A DNA stretch of 64,000 nt. Origin: Thauera propionica. Lineage in GTDB: Bacteria; Pseudomonadota; Gammaproteobacteria; Burkholderiales; Rhodocyclaceae. The stretch is taken from the NCBI RefSeq assembly GCF_002245655.1, contig NZ_NOIH01000007.1, positions 62,001 to 126,000 on the forward strand. The letters run 5' to 3'. The position numbers and the translations under genes were made by a program. The notes under the pieces are model-generated. The model saw only the letters and a list, made by a program, of their open reading frames with translations. It made no database searches and was not told the origin of the DNA. Positions 27,746 to 36,902 of this stretch are shown piece after piece (within the stretch, counting starts at the first letter, position 1; the number at the start of each line of letters is the position of its first letter).

Positions 27746-27790
27746 TCTTGTATGATCCTCGCCGCAGTCTTGGCTGCGGTTGAAGAAAAA

Positions 27791-27813
27791 GCGACCCGCG
27801 GGTCGCTTTTTTT
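27791..27813 (+). terminator. Rho-independent terminator of rpsT
   Basis: GCGACCC-GC-GGGTCGC followed by seven Ts, with five As before it. It can act in both directions, so it may also serve the DUF3579 gene on the other strand. Confidence 0.9.
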
Positions 27814-27882
27814 ATGTCTGCGTCAGACAAGGCGCCAGCATTGGTGTGATGCGGCGGCTCTGGCGTGAGCGCGGCCCGATTG

Positions 27883-28173
27883 TCAGAGTGGTGTATCGCC
27901 CATCCAGTCGATCTGGAGGTCGTTGTCCTTCGCGAAATTGATCATGAACTTGTACGCCATCGGCTCGATGTCGTAGAGCCGCGCGTCGACCAGCACGGTC
28001 TTGTCGCCCTTGAGCGTGCAGCCCGGGCGGACATAGGGCGAATACATCATGCGATGGTCGGCGCCGAAGGCTGACATGACGCCACAGAGGCGATCGGCCC
28101 AGTCGCTGGGGCGGAATTTCTTCCCGTCATTGGTGATGCCGACGATGATGAAATTTTCGATCTTCTGAGTCAT
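27883..28173 (-). CDS. DUF3579 family protein
   Basis: 96 residues of a small family found mainly in betaproteobacteria: FIIVGITNDGKKFRPSDWADRLCGVMSAFG, YVRPGCTLKGDKTVLVDARLYDIEPMAYKFMINFAKDNDLQIDWM. It is divergent from argD with a 233-base gap. Function unknown. No signal peptide. Confidence 0.88.
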   Translation of the reverse strand: MTQKIENFIIVGITNDGKKFRPSDWADRLCGVMSAFGADHRMMYSPYVRPGCTLKGDKTVLVDARLYDIEPMAYKFMINFAKDNDLQIDWMGDTPL

Positions 28174-28406
28174 GTCTTGCGCCCTGGCGGCAGAGGAGGT
28201 GCGCTATGGACGCCGTCCAGCGGGCGGCGCCCAAAGCGCGGCGCATTCTAGCAGAAAACGGGTTTATTGACGGTCATATATAAGACTCCCGCGTCAGCGG
28301 CCGCGCCTGTACAGGGTTGGCGGTTTTGGCTTAAGATTCCGGCTCATTTGCACGGCGGCGGCGGCCGCCGTGCACGTTTACGGCTTAGTTTCGATCGAGG
28401 TACAGC

Positions 28407-29582
28407 ATGTCCCATGTCATGAACACCTACGCCCGGCTGCCCATCGCGTTTACGCACGGCGAAGGCGTCTGGATGTACGACGAGACCGGCAAGCGCTATC
28501 TCGATGCCTTGTCCGGCATCGCCGTCAATACGCTGGGCCACAATCATCCGCGCCTGGTCAAGGCGGTCGCCGACCAGGCCGGCAAGCTGATCCATACGTC
28601 CAACCTGTATCGCATTCCGCTGCAGGAGCAGCTCTCGGACCGCATCGCCGAGACCGCTGGCATGGACGAGGTGTTCTTCTGCAACTCCGGTTGCGAGGCC
28701 AACGAAGCCGCAATCAAGCTTGCGCGCATGTACGGGCACAAGAAGGGAATCGAGCTGCCGCACATCATCGTCATGGAAAGCGCCTTTCATGGTCGCACCA
28801 TGGCGACCCTGTCGGCCACCGGCAACCGCAAGGCTCAGGCCGGCTTCGAGCCGCTGGTGCAGGGTTTCATCCGCGTGCCATACAAGGATATCGAGGCCAT
28901 CCGCAAGATCGCCGAGCACGACCATACGGTCGTCGCGGTGATGCTCGAGATGATCCAGGGCGAGGGCGGTGTCAATGTGGCCGACGAGACCTTCCAGCGC
29001 GAGTTGCGTGCCCTGTGTGATGACAAGGGCTGGCTGATGATGTGCGACGAGGTTCAGTGCGGCATGGGGCGCACCGGCAAGTGGTACGGCTGGCAGCACG
29101 CCGGCACCAAGCCCGACGTGATGACGCTGGCCAAGGGCCTGGCCTCCGGGGTGCCGATCGGCGCCTGCGTGACGTCGGGCAGGGCCACGGGGCTTTTCGG
29201 TCCCGGCAACCATGGCTCCACTTTCGGCGGTAATCCGCTGGCCTGCGCCGCCGGCCTGGCCACCTTCGACACCATCGTCGAGGACAGGCTGATGGACAAC
29301 GCGGTGGCGATCGGCGACCAGATCCGCAAGGGCATGGCCGAAGCGCTCGTCGGCGTTGCAGGTGTGGTCGATATCCGCGGTCGCGGGCTGATGATCGGCA
29401 TCGAGCTCGATCGCCCCTGCGGCGTGCTGATGGCGCGTGCGGCGGAGCAGGGTCTGCTGCTCAGCGTCACGGCCGAACGCGTCATCCGCCTGCTGCCGGC
29501 ACTGACCTTCACCGCCGACGAGGCTCGGACCCTGGTGGCCATGCTGGCGCCGATGGTGCGCGACTTCCTCGCGAACGGCTAA
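28407..29582 (+). CDS. argD: acetylornithine transaminase
   Basis: 391 residues of class III PLP aminotransferases. Lys in TLAKGLASGVPIG (about residue 250) forms the Schiff base; NSGCEANEAAIKLAR, ESAFHGRT and LMMCDEVQCGMGRTG are typical of ArgD. It makes N-acetylornithine from the semialdehyde in arginine synthesis and may also serve DAP synthesis. First gene of an argD-argF-argG run. I note it starts with MSHVMNTYARLPIAF, in line with the family. Promoter not clear by eye. Confidence 0.94.
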   Translation: MSHVMNTYARLPIAFTHGEGVWMYDETGKRYLDALSGIAVNTLGHNHPRLVKAVADQAGKLIHTSNLYRIPLQEQLSDRIAETAGMDEVFFCNSGCEANEAAIKLARMYGHKKGIELPHIIVMESAFHGRTMATLSATGNRKAQAGFEPLVQGFIRVPYKDIEAIRKIAEHDHTVVAVMLEMIQGEGGVNVADETFQRELRALCDDKGWLMMCDEVQCGMGRTGKWYGWQHAGTKPDVMTLAKGLASGVPIGACVTSGRATGLFGPGNHGSTFGGNPLACAAGLATFDTIVEDRLMDNAVAIGDQIRKGMAEALVGVAGVVDIRGRGLMIGIELDRPCGVLMARAAEQGLLLSVTAERVIRLLPALTFTADEARTLVAMLAPMVRDFLANG

Positions 29583-29591
29583 GGATTGCCT

Positions 29592-30515
29592 ATGACTTCC
29601 ATCAAGCATTACCTGCAGTTCAAGGATTTCACGCGCGAGGAATACGACTATGTGTTCGAGCGCGCGAAGTGGATCAAGGACAAGTTCAAGCGCTACGAGC
29701 CTTACCACCCTCTGTTTGACCGCACGCTGGTGATGATCTTCGAGAAGGCGAGCACCCGCACGCGTCTGTCTTTCGAGGCCGGCATGCACCAGCTCGGCGG
29801 CTCGGCCATCTACCTGAACACCCGCGACTCGCAGCTTGGCCGCGGCGAGCCGGTGGAGGATGCGGGCCAGGTGATCTCGCGCATGAGCGACCTGGTGATG
29901 ATCCGCACCTTCGAGCAGGACATCGTCGAGCGTTTTGCCGCCAATTCGCGCGTGCCGGTCATCAATGGCCTGACGAACGAATACCACCCGTGCCAGATCC
30001 TGGCCGACATCTTCACTTTCATCGAGCATCGCGGCTCGATCCAGGGCAAGACGGTGGCCTGGGTGGGCGACAGCAACAACATGTGCAACACCTGGCTGCA
30101 GGCCGCCGAGGTGCTGGACTTCAACGTCCACGTATCGACGCCTCCGGGTTACGAGGTCGAGCCCGAACGTGCCGGCCTCTATGGCACCGATCACTTCGAG
30201 CAGTTCGCCGACCCGATGGATGCCTGCCGCGGCGCGGATCTGGTGACGACCGACGTGTGGACCTCGATGGGCTTCGAAGCCGAGAACGAGGAGCGCATGA
30301 AGGCCTTCGCCGACTGGTGCGTGGACGCCGAGATGATGTCTGTGGCCAACAGGGACGCGGTCTTCATGCACTGCCTGCCAGCGCATCGCGGTGAGGAAGT
30401 GACCGCCGAGGTCATGGATGGACCGCAGTCGGTGGTGTGGGACGAGGCCGAGAATCGCCTCCACGCACAGAAAGCCCTCATGGAATACCTGATGTTGGGC
30501 CGTATCAAGGCCTGA
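29592..30515 (+). CDS. argF: ornithine carbamoyltransferase
   Basis: 307 residues. Carbamoyl-phosphate site [15 protein letters not shown] at about 48-62, ornithine-site residues in HPCQ and the final [11 protein letters not shown] identify OTCase. It makes citrulline in arginine synthesis. The ATG at 29592 was chosen over TTG 29586 because it matches the usual length. It starts 9 bases after argD. A 71-base gap separates it from argG, which may have its own start of transcription. Confidence 0.95.
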   Translation: MTSIKHYLQFKDFTREEYDYVFERAKWIKDKFKRYEPYHPLFDRTLVMIFEKASTRTRLSFEAGMHQLGGSAIYLNTRDSQLGRGEPVEDAGQVISRMSDLVMIRTFEQDIVERFAANSRVPVINGLTNEYHPCQILADIFTFIEHRGSIQGKTVAWVGDSNNMCNTWLQAAEVLDFNVHVSTPPGYEVEPERAGLYGTDHFEQFADPMDACRGADLVTTDVWTSMGFEAENEERMKAFADWCVDAEMMSVANRDAVFMHCLPAHRGEEVTAEVMDGPQSVVWDEAENRLHAQKALMEYLMLGRIKA

Positions 30516-30586
30516 CTCAGTCCGACGACATTTACGGTGCACACGGGCGTGCGCGCCGGCAACACAGCAGGAAACAGGAAAACAGC

Positions 30587-31816
<1,230 letters not shown>

Positions 31817-31855
31817 GGAAGCGGTTCAGGTCGTAAAGCTCTTTGGAAACCGGTG

Positions 31856-32086
31856 ATGGACAACGACATACTGATCTTCGGCCTGACGATGGCCGAGTTC
31901 GAGGACATTTCACTCAAGGTCTGCTTCACGGCCCTGATCCTCTACATGTTGTTCATCATCGGCAACCTCGCAAAGGAGTCCAAGGCAGGCAAGTACGGCG
32001 CGATGTGGATGTTCATCGGTCTCGGCCTGGGTTTCATCGGTTTCGTCGCCAAGGGCTTCATCCAGAGGCTGCTTGGAATCGAGTAA
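31856..32086 (+). CDS. DUF2788 small membrane protein
   Basis: 76 residues with two transmembrane helices ([18 protein letters not shown] and [20 protein letters not shown]) joined by a basic loop, the DUF2788 pattern. It lies 39 bases after argG and 14 before ppnP on the same strand. Function unknown. The ATG at 31856 directly follows an in-frame GTG at 31853, which is an alternative. Confidence 0.8.
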   Translation: MDNDILIFGLTMAEFEDISLKVCFTALILYMLFIIGNLAKESKAGKYGAMWMFIGLGLGFIGFVAKGFIQRLLGIE

Positions 32087-32100
32087 GAAAGGATAGTTTG

Positions 32101-32424
32101 ATGAGCATTACCGAAAAGCTCGACGGCGTTGCCGTCACCACCAAGGCCAACGTCTATTTCGACGGCAAGTGCGTCAGCCACAGCGTCCGTTTCGCGGATG
32201 GTACGGGTAAGTCGGTCGGCGTGATCTTGCCGGCTGCACTGACCTTCAATACCGGCGCACCCGAAGTCATGGAAGGCGTGGCGGGCAGCTGCCGCGTCCG
32301 GCTCAAGGGTGAAGCTGAGTGGAAGTCCTACGGCGCTGGCGAATCCTTCGACGTGCCGGGTAACTCGAGCTTCGACATCGAAGTGTCGGGCGAGCCGTAT
32401 CACTACATCTGCCACTTCGGCTGA
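32101..32424 (+). CDS. ppnP: pyrimidine/purine nucleoside phosphorylase (PpnP, UPF0345)
   Basis: 107 residues, single cupin fold: [50 protein letters not shown] and [26 protein letters not shown]. This is the PpnP/YaiE family, which phosphorolyses several nucleosides to base plus ribose 1-phosphate. AAGGA sits upstream of the ATG. It is likely co-transcribed with yajQ. Confidence 0.93.
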   Translation: MSITEKLDGVAVTTKANVYFDGKCVSHSVRFADGTGKSVGVILPAALTFNTGAPEVMEGVAGSCRVRLKGEAEWKSYGAGESFDVPGNSSFDIEVSGEPYHYICHFG

Positions 32425-32446
32425 GCGCGCGGGAGGAGGGGGAGCG

Positions 32447-32932
32447 ATGCCGTCATTCGACATCATGTCCGAGGTCGATCAGCCTTCGCTGCGAAACGCG
32501 GTGGAGCAGGCGAACCGCAAGGTCGATGGACGCCACGACTTCAAGGGCACCAGCGCCAAGATCGAACACGCCGAGAAGCTGCTCACCCTCTACGGTGACA
32601 GCGATTTCCAGCTCGACCAGATCAAGACCATCCTGCTGCCCGAGATGACCAAGAAGAACGTCGATGTCCGCTGCCTCGATTACGGCGATGTGCAGAAGAT
32701 CTCCGGCAACAAGGTCAAGCAGGAAGTGAAGGTGCGCGTCGGCGTCGATCAGGATCTGGCCAAGAAGATCGTCAAGCTGTTGAAGGACAGCAAGATGAAG
32801 GTGCAGGCCGCCATCCAGGGCGACGCAGTGCGCGTGTCCGGTGCCAAGCGTGACGTGCTGCAGGAAGCGATCGCGCTGGTGAAGAAGCAGGTCACTGACT
32901 TCCCGCTGCAGTACGGCAACTTCCGCGACTGA
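32447..32932 (+). CDS. yajQ: YajQ family nucleotide-binding protein
   Basis: 161 residues, with two ferredoxin-like domains: [35 protein letters not shown] and [31 protein letters not shown] are near-invariant in the family. Some YajQ proteins bind c-di-GMP and act on LysR-type regulators. A strong GGAGGAGGGGG ribosome site precedes the ATG. It ends at a terminator that extends into the convergent ankyrin gene. Confidence 0.93.
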   Translation: MPSFDIMSEVDQPSLRNAVEQANRKVDGRHDFKGTSAKIEHAEKLLTLYGDSDFQLDQIKTILLPEMTKKNVDVRCLDYGDVQKISGNKVKQEVKVRVGVDQDLAKKIVKLLKDSKMKVQAAIQGDAVRVSGAKRDVLQEAIALVKKQVTDFPLQYGNFRD

Positions 32933-32946
32933 TTTCCACGCAGCGC

Positions 32947-33762
32947 TCAGGCTGCAGCGCGCTCACCAGACAGGCTTCCGCCGAAGGGCGAAGCCTGTTT
33001 CGTTTTGAACTCGATCAGGCGCAGCAGGCGCTCGTCACCTAGCTTCTGCGCCAGTGACAGCGCGGTCTCGCCATCGCGCCGGCTGGCAAACACGTCTGCC
33101 CCCTGTTCGATAAGCATGTATGCGATGTCGGGTGTGCCACCGCTGATCGACAGGAGCAAAGGCGTGTTGCCGAGCGGGTCACGAACGTTGATGTGCGCAC
33201 CCTTCTTCAGCAGCAGTTCCACCGTGTTCCGGTAGCCGGCCGTCGGCTTGCCGCAGGCGACCAGCAGCGGTGTCAGGTGAAGGCGATCCTTCGCGTTCGG
33301 GTCGGCGCCCGCGCTGAGCAGGATCTGCGCGATGATCGTCAGGCCGCGCTTGAGCGCGAACACCAGAGGCGGAGTCCCGTCCTCCGCTGTCAGATTCACG
33401 TTGAAGTTGGCGCGGACGAAGAGGTCGATGATTTCCTGGTTGCCTTCTTCCAGTGCGCTGAAGAAGTTCTTCGGCAGGAAGGCGATGCCGCGCGCGGTCA
33501 GGTCGTGCATCGCGTGTTCCTTGCGCTCCGCCGCCTTGAAGGTTTCGAGCTCGCGCGCATCCCGCAGGCGGATGATGTCCGCCAGCACGTCCGGCGGAAA
33601 GCCCTTGCGGCCGCCGCGCTTGTCGATGAGCAGGTCGCTGAAGTAATCGTGGATCTTGGGGGTGTCCCACAGGTCCTCGATCTTGATCAGGATCCGCTCG
33701 AACTCGCGTTCAAGGCTCGAGGGGTAGCTCGTTCCCATGAAGGCGAAAAATTCATGTTTCAT
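32947..33762 (-). CDS. ankyrin-repeat protein, cytosolic
   Basis: 271 residues. A helical N-terminal region of about 120 residues (MGTSYPSSLEREFERILIKIEDLWDTPKIHDYFSDLLIDKRGGRKGFPPDVLADIIRLRD) precedes about four ankyrin repeats (DGTPPLVFALKRGLTIIAQILLSAGADPNAKD, GNTPLLLSISGGTPDIAYMLIEQGADVF, DGETALSLAQKLGD). No signal peptide. Its N-terminal part is not a family I can name. The last codons overlap the yajQ terminator on the other strand. Function unknown; probably a protein-binding adaptor. Confidence 0.85.
   Translation of the reverse strand: MKHEFFAFMGTSYPSSLEREFERILIKIEDLWDTPKIHDYFSDLLIDKRGGRKGFPPDVLADIIRLRDARELETFKAAERKEHAMHDLTARGIAFLPKNFFSALEEGNQEIIDLFVRANFNVNLTAEDGTPPLVFALKRGLTIIAQILLSAGADPNAKDRLHLTPLLVACGKPTAGYRNTVELLLKKGAHINVRDPLGNTPLLLSISGGTPDIAYMLIEQGADVFASRRDGETALSLAQKLGDERLLRLIEFKTKQASPFGGSLSGERAAA
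32971..33007 (+). terminator. terminator of yajQ, inside the end of the convergent ankyrin gene
   Basis: CAGGCTTC (plus CGCC) and GGC-GAAGCCTG pair around a GAAG loop with one bulged base, then TTTCGTTTT follows. It starts about 38 bases past the yajQ stop and overlaps codons of the ankyrin gene on the minus strand. Confidence 0.65.
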
Positions 33763-33881
33763 ATAAATGAATGGTTTAGTTGACAGTCTCTATTTACGGC
33801 GATTTTGACTGTTTGAACAACACTACCCATGATGGGGCGTGACATCGGTCACAAGTTGCGGTTTTCCGCAATGGCTACGCC

Positions 33882-33897
33882 AGGCACTTGGTTGGCC
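33882..33897 (+). promoter_or_regulatory. sigma-54-like site before yjfB
   Basis: AGGCACTTGGTTGGCC has GG and GC separated by ten bases, the required -24/-12 spacing, and differs from TGGCAC-N5-TTGC at one position in each half. The start codon is 48 bases downstream. By eye only; no enhancer-binding site recognised. Confidence 0.3.
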
Positions 33898-33943
33898 GGC
33901 GCGTAAGATTAATTTGAGAGGTTTCGCTGCTAAGGAGTCAGGT

Positions 33944-34147
33944 ATGGACGTTACTTCCATCGCCGCAGCAGCCAGCGCCAACGCTGCGGCCAAGGTTCAG
34001 GCGGAGGTGTCGATCAGGGTGCTGAAGATGGCTATGAACATGCAGGAGGAGAGTGCGTTGCAGCTGGTTCAGGCGCTCCCTGAAGTGGTGGCGACGTCAC
34101 CTGCCTACGGGAGAGCCGCAGGCGGCCTAGTCGATACATGGGCTTGA
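33944..34147 (+). CDS. YjfB-like putative motility protein
   Basis: 67 residues: MDVTSIAAAASANAAAKVQAEVSIRVLKMAMNMQEESALQLVQAL, an amphipathic single helix with the pattern of the YjfB family, a small protein linked to motility in Gram-positive and some Gram-negative bacteria. AAGGAG precedes the ATG by eight bases, and a possible sigma-54 site is further upstream. It stands alone just before the type IV pilus cluster. Confidence 0.7.
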   Translation: MDVTSIAAAASANAAAKVQAEVSIRVLKMAMNMQEESALQLVQALPEVVATSPAYGRAAGGLVDTWA

Positions 34148-34158
34148 CCGCCGGTTTC

Positions 34159-34228
34159 GTAGCGAGAGGGTTGCTGCGCTCGTGCCGACGATCCGCAGCT
34201 ACATTCCGCTCGTCGCAATGACGCAGCA
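34159..34228. repeat. REP-like intergenic sequence
   Basis: The minus strand reads GTCATTGCGACGAGCGGAAT, similar to the GTCATTGCGA-GAGCG repeats common in many bacterial genomes, together with GAGCGCAGCAACCCTCTCGCTACG. Only one copy is seen in the window, so the repeat nature is not proven. Confidence 0.25.
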
Positions 34229-34280
34229 TTTTTCTCGGTGCCATGTAAGAGTTTGGCTGACCTTATAGAGGATGACCTTC

Positions 34281-34778
34281 ATGCGGTATCAACGCGGAAC
34301 TACGCTCATCGAGTTGATGGTCGCGCTAGGCGTGCTGGCAATCATTCTGTCGATGGCTGCGCCGTCGTTCAGGAACGTGCTGATCGACAACCGGATCACG
34401 ACGTGGTCCAACGAGCTCATTTCCGGTCTCAACTATGCGCGGAGCGAGGCTGTGCGTCGCGGTGATACCGTTCGCGTTGTTCCCGACGACGACGATGGGT
34501 ATGGCGCAGGTTGGCGCGTCCTCAATCCGGAGGACGATCCTCTCGTTGTCGGAGACGAGGAGTTGTTCGTCTTCAACAAGGCGCTTGCAGCGACGGATGC
34601 GGCAATCGATGAGGATCTCGGAGGAGAGGTTCGCTTTTCTCGCCTAGGGGCAAGGCTGACGGGAGACTTCGTGCTGCTCGTCACGCCAGTTGGTTGTGAA
34701 GAGGGAGAGCTCAGAACCCGGCGGATTGTTGTGATGCCGAGTGGGCTTTCGCGAGTCGAGCGCATTGCTTGTGATTGA
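34281..34778 (+). CDS. fimU: minor pseudopilin FimU/FimT (GspH-type)
   Basis: 165 residues. Type III signal: basic leader MRYQRG, cleavage after Gly, then TTLIELMVALGVLAIILSMAAPSF; the usual Phe at +1 is Thr here, while Glu at +5 is kept. GspH/FimT domain follows (RITTWSNELISGLNYARSEAVRRGDTV) with two C-terminal Cys likely in a disulfide. FimU-like minor pilins cap and prime the pilus. It opens the fimU-pilV-pilW-pilX-pilY1-pilY2-pilE cluster. The ATG at 34281 has a better spaced GAGG than the ATG at 34272. Confidence 0.87.
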   Translation: MRYQRGTTLIELMVALGVLAIILSMAAPSFRNVLIDNRITTWSNELISGLNYARSEAVRRGDTVRVVPDDDDGYGAGWRVLNPEDDPLVVGDEELFVFNKALAATDAAIDEDLGGEVRFSRLGARLTGDFVLLVTPVGCEEGELRTRRIVVMPSGLSRVERIACD

Positions 34779-34799
34779 CGCACGTTGAGGAATCTCAGA

Positions 34800-35309
34800 A
34801 TGAATCGAAGGATTCTGACGGCCGGCAGGTCGCTGGTCCAGGTGAGGCAGTGCGGCGCGAGTCTGCTGGAAGTTCTCATCGCCCTCGTCGTCCTGTCGCT
34901 AGGTCTCCTCGGGCTTGCCGGGCTGCAGGTTGCTTCCCTGAAGGCGAATCAGGACGCCGGGATTCGCACTCAGGCGTCGATTCTCGCCTACCAGATTATC
35001 GACAGCGTTCGTGCGAACCCTGCGCGGATCGCCGACTACAACTACAACCTCGACTTCGGCAGCGACGAGGACGATGAACCCGATGCTGCGGGGGTGGCCG
35101 GGGAGGACCTCGATGAATGGGTCCAGCGTGTTGCATCGTTGCCGGGTGGCGAAGGTCAAGTCTGTCAGGCTGACGATCCTGCCATCCAGATCGATGACGC
35201 GTGTCCAGAGAATGGTGACTATGTTCGTGTGGTCATCCGCTGGACTGCATTGGATGAGAATGGGCGCGATCGTGCTGCCGTCTCGATGATGGTGGTGGGG
35301 CACATATGA
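34800..35309 (+). CDS. pilV: type IV pilus minor pilin PilV
   Basis: 169 residues. A 19-residue leader ending QCG is followed by ASLLEVLIALVVLSLGLLGLAGLQ, the N-methyl helix with Glu at +5, then the PilV pattern LKANQDAGIRTQASILAYQIIDSVRANPA. Two Cys at the end (CQADDP and CPENGD) may pair. PilV is part of the priming complex with FimU, PilW, PilX and PilY1. The last bases overlap pilW (ATGA). Confidence 0.88.
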   Translation: MNRRILTAGRSLVQVRQCGASLLEVLIALVVLSLGLLGLAGLQVASLKANQDAGIRTQASILAYQIIDSVRANPARIADYNYNLDFGSDEDDEPDAAGVAGEDLDEWVQRVASLPGGEGQVCQADDPAIQIDDACPENGDYVRVVIRWTALDENGRDRAAVSMMVVGHI

Positions 35310-36364
35310 GAATGGGCACGACCATGAGAACACGTTCCGGCCGTACATCAGCCAGGGGTTTCACCCTCGTGGAGTTGATGATCTCCTTGATCATCGGTTT
35401 GCTGGTAATCGCAGGGGTGTTTACCGTCTTCTTCGCGTCACGTACCTCCTACACGCAGAACGAGGCGCAATCGCGGGTGCAGGAGAATGCCCGAATCGCG
35501 CTCGAGCTTCTCGCAAGCGATCTGAGGCATGCGGCATTCATGGGATGCCGCCGTTTTGGGGCCAACGACGTCAGGGTGAGCGATGCCGATGTTCCGCTGA
35601 ATGAGGTGGACCTCGTTGAAGAGCGTGCAATTCGTGCCGAGCCGGAGGGGCTGAATGGCACGGATGAGATCCGCATCATCGGCGCGATGGAGGATGGCAC
35701 TCGTCTCGGTGGAGGCGTGGGCAACGTCGTTACGCCCGGAGATCTGTCGATCGAATTGCTTAACACTACGCGAGTTCCGGGGCAGGCGATGGGTGCTGCA
35801 ATGGGCAATGGTGACCTTGCTACCGAGACGCGTTTCGGCCTGATCACCGATTGCACAAAGGGCGACCTTTTTCAGTTGCGTTCGGATCCAATCGTTTCAG
35901 TGCCCAATAACAAAGTGACATTGGAACTGGATCAAACTTTGAATTACGGATACGGTGCCGACGCAATGGTGTTTCCGCTCAAGCAGGTCGTATACCGAAT
36001 CCAGGGGAGCGGACGCATGGACAATAGCGATGCCGAGATTCCGTCACTATTCCGATCGACTGACGGTGTCACTTTTCAGGAGATTGCTGAGGGTGTCGAG
36101 AGTTTGGTGGTTGAGTACGGTGAAGATACCGACGGCAATGGCTCCGTCGATCAGTACGTAGCAATTGGTGATGCCACACCCCCCAGCTGGGCCAGGGTCG
36201 TGGCAGTGAGGGCCCGTCTGCTTTTCGTCTCAGCTCAGAATCGCGTCTTGGAAACCGAGCAGACCTATTTCTTCGATGGAGTAGAGCAGGATGCAGAAGA
36301 GGGTGACCGACGATACCGGCAGGAATTCACCACTGCAGTCGGTCTGCGGAACCGGCTTCGCTAG
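35306..36364 (+). CDS. pilW: type IV pilus minor pilin PilW
   Basis: 352 residues. Leader ending SARG, then FTLVELMISLIIGLLVIAGVFTVFFASRTSYTQNEAQSRVQENARIALELLASDLRHAAFMGC, the PilW hallmark with Glu at +5. A beta-rich domain follows with segments TDEIRIIGAMEDGT and GVESLVVEYGEDTDGNGSVDQYV, the last a possible calcium loop. PilW ends in VGLRNRLR. It overlaps pilV and precedes pilX by 12 bases. Confidence 0.9.
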   Translation: MRMGTTMRTRSGRTSARGFTLVELMISLIIGLLVIAGVFTVFFASRTSYTQNEAQSRVQENARIALELLASDLRHAAFMGCRRFGANDVRVSDADVPLNEVDLVEERAIRAEPEGLNGTDEIRIIGAMEDGTRLGGGVGNVVTPGDLSIELLNTTRVPGQAMGAAMGNGDLATETRFGLITDCTKGDLFQLRSDPIVSVPNNKVTLELDQTLNYGYGADAMVFPLKQVVYRIQGSGRMDNSDAEIPSLFRSTDGVTFQEIAEGVESLVVEYGEDTDGNGSVDQYVAIGDATPPSWARVVAVRARLLFVSAQNRVLETEQTYFFDGVEQDAEEGDRRYRQEFTTAVGLRNRLR

Positions 36365-36376
36365 GAGTATTTGATT

Positions 36377-36877
36377 ATGCGGCTTAGAGCCTCTCAGCAC
36401 GGTGCCGTGTTGATAATCGGTCTGATCATGTTGTTGGTCGTAACCATGATCGGCCTGACGGCGATGCAGACCTCGACGCAACAGGAACGCATGGCTGGAA
36501 ATCTGCATGATCGCAACCTTGCAACGCAGGCTGCTGAGGCAACCGTCCGGGTTGCGGAAGAAGCGCTGACCGCCGGGCTGTTCCCCTTCACGGTTTCGCT
36601 TGTCAATGGCCGTTTCGATATCGAGAGCGTCGGCACCTCGGCGCCAGACCCTTTGCTTGACGACTGGGCTGCAAACCGGGTCGTACTCAGTGCGGACGAA
36701 CGCGTGCGCGCCGCAACCGCAGCGGTTTACCGAATAGAGAAACTGCCCAACATCAGTTTTACGAACACCCTCGAGGCGGGAAAGAACAAGGAACTCGAGG
36801 TTTTCACCGTTACGGCGAGAGCGCAAGGTGCGCGCGCGAACACAGTTTCAATCATCCAGAACACATATACACGCTGA
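36377..36877 (+). CDS. pilX: type IV pilus minor pilin PilX
   Basis: 166 residues. Leader MRLRASQHG and hydrophobic helix AVLIIGLIMLLVVTMIGLTAMQTSTQQERMAGN, which lacks Glu at +5, as is normal for PilX and its type II secretion counterpart GspK. This fits a tip position. The RVAEEALTAGLFPF segment is typical. ATG 36377 follows a GGAG; the TTG at 36371 is less likely. Confidence 0.85.
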   Translation: MRLRASQHGAVLIIGLIMLLVVTMIGLTAMQTSTQQERMAGNLHDRNLATQAAEATVRVAEEALTAGLFPFTVSLVNGRFDIESVGTSAPDPLLDDWAANRVVLSADERVRAATAAVYRIEKLPNISFTNTLEAGKNKELEVFTVTARAQGARANTVSIIQNTYTR

Positions 36878-36902
36878 TTGCGGCATCTCGAGCGGAGTCA
36901 TC

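Noticed and set aside
28344-30542. 732-codon open frame antisense to argD and argF
   Set aside because: It mirrors highly conserved genes in a GC-rich genome, has His/Arg/Gln-rich low-complexity composition and no family features.
31825-31846. TTCAGGTCGTAAAGCTCTTTGG resembling a piece of 16S rRNA
   Set aside because: Only about 16 bases match, flanks show no rRNA similarity, and it lies in a normal short gap between argG and the DUF2788 gene.
33763-33943. TTGACA at 33778 as a start of the yjfB transcript
   Set aside because: At 17 bases the -10 would be TTTTGA, which does not fit; no convincing sigma-70 pair found.
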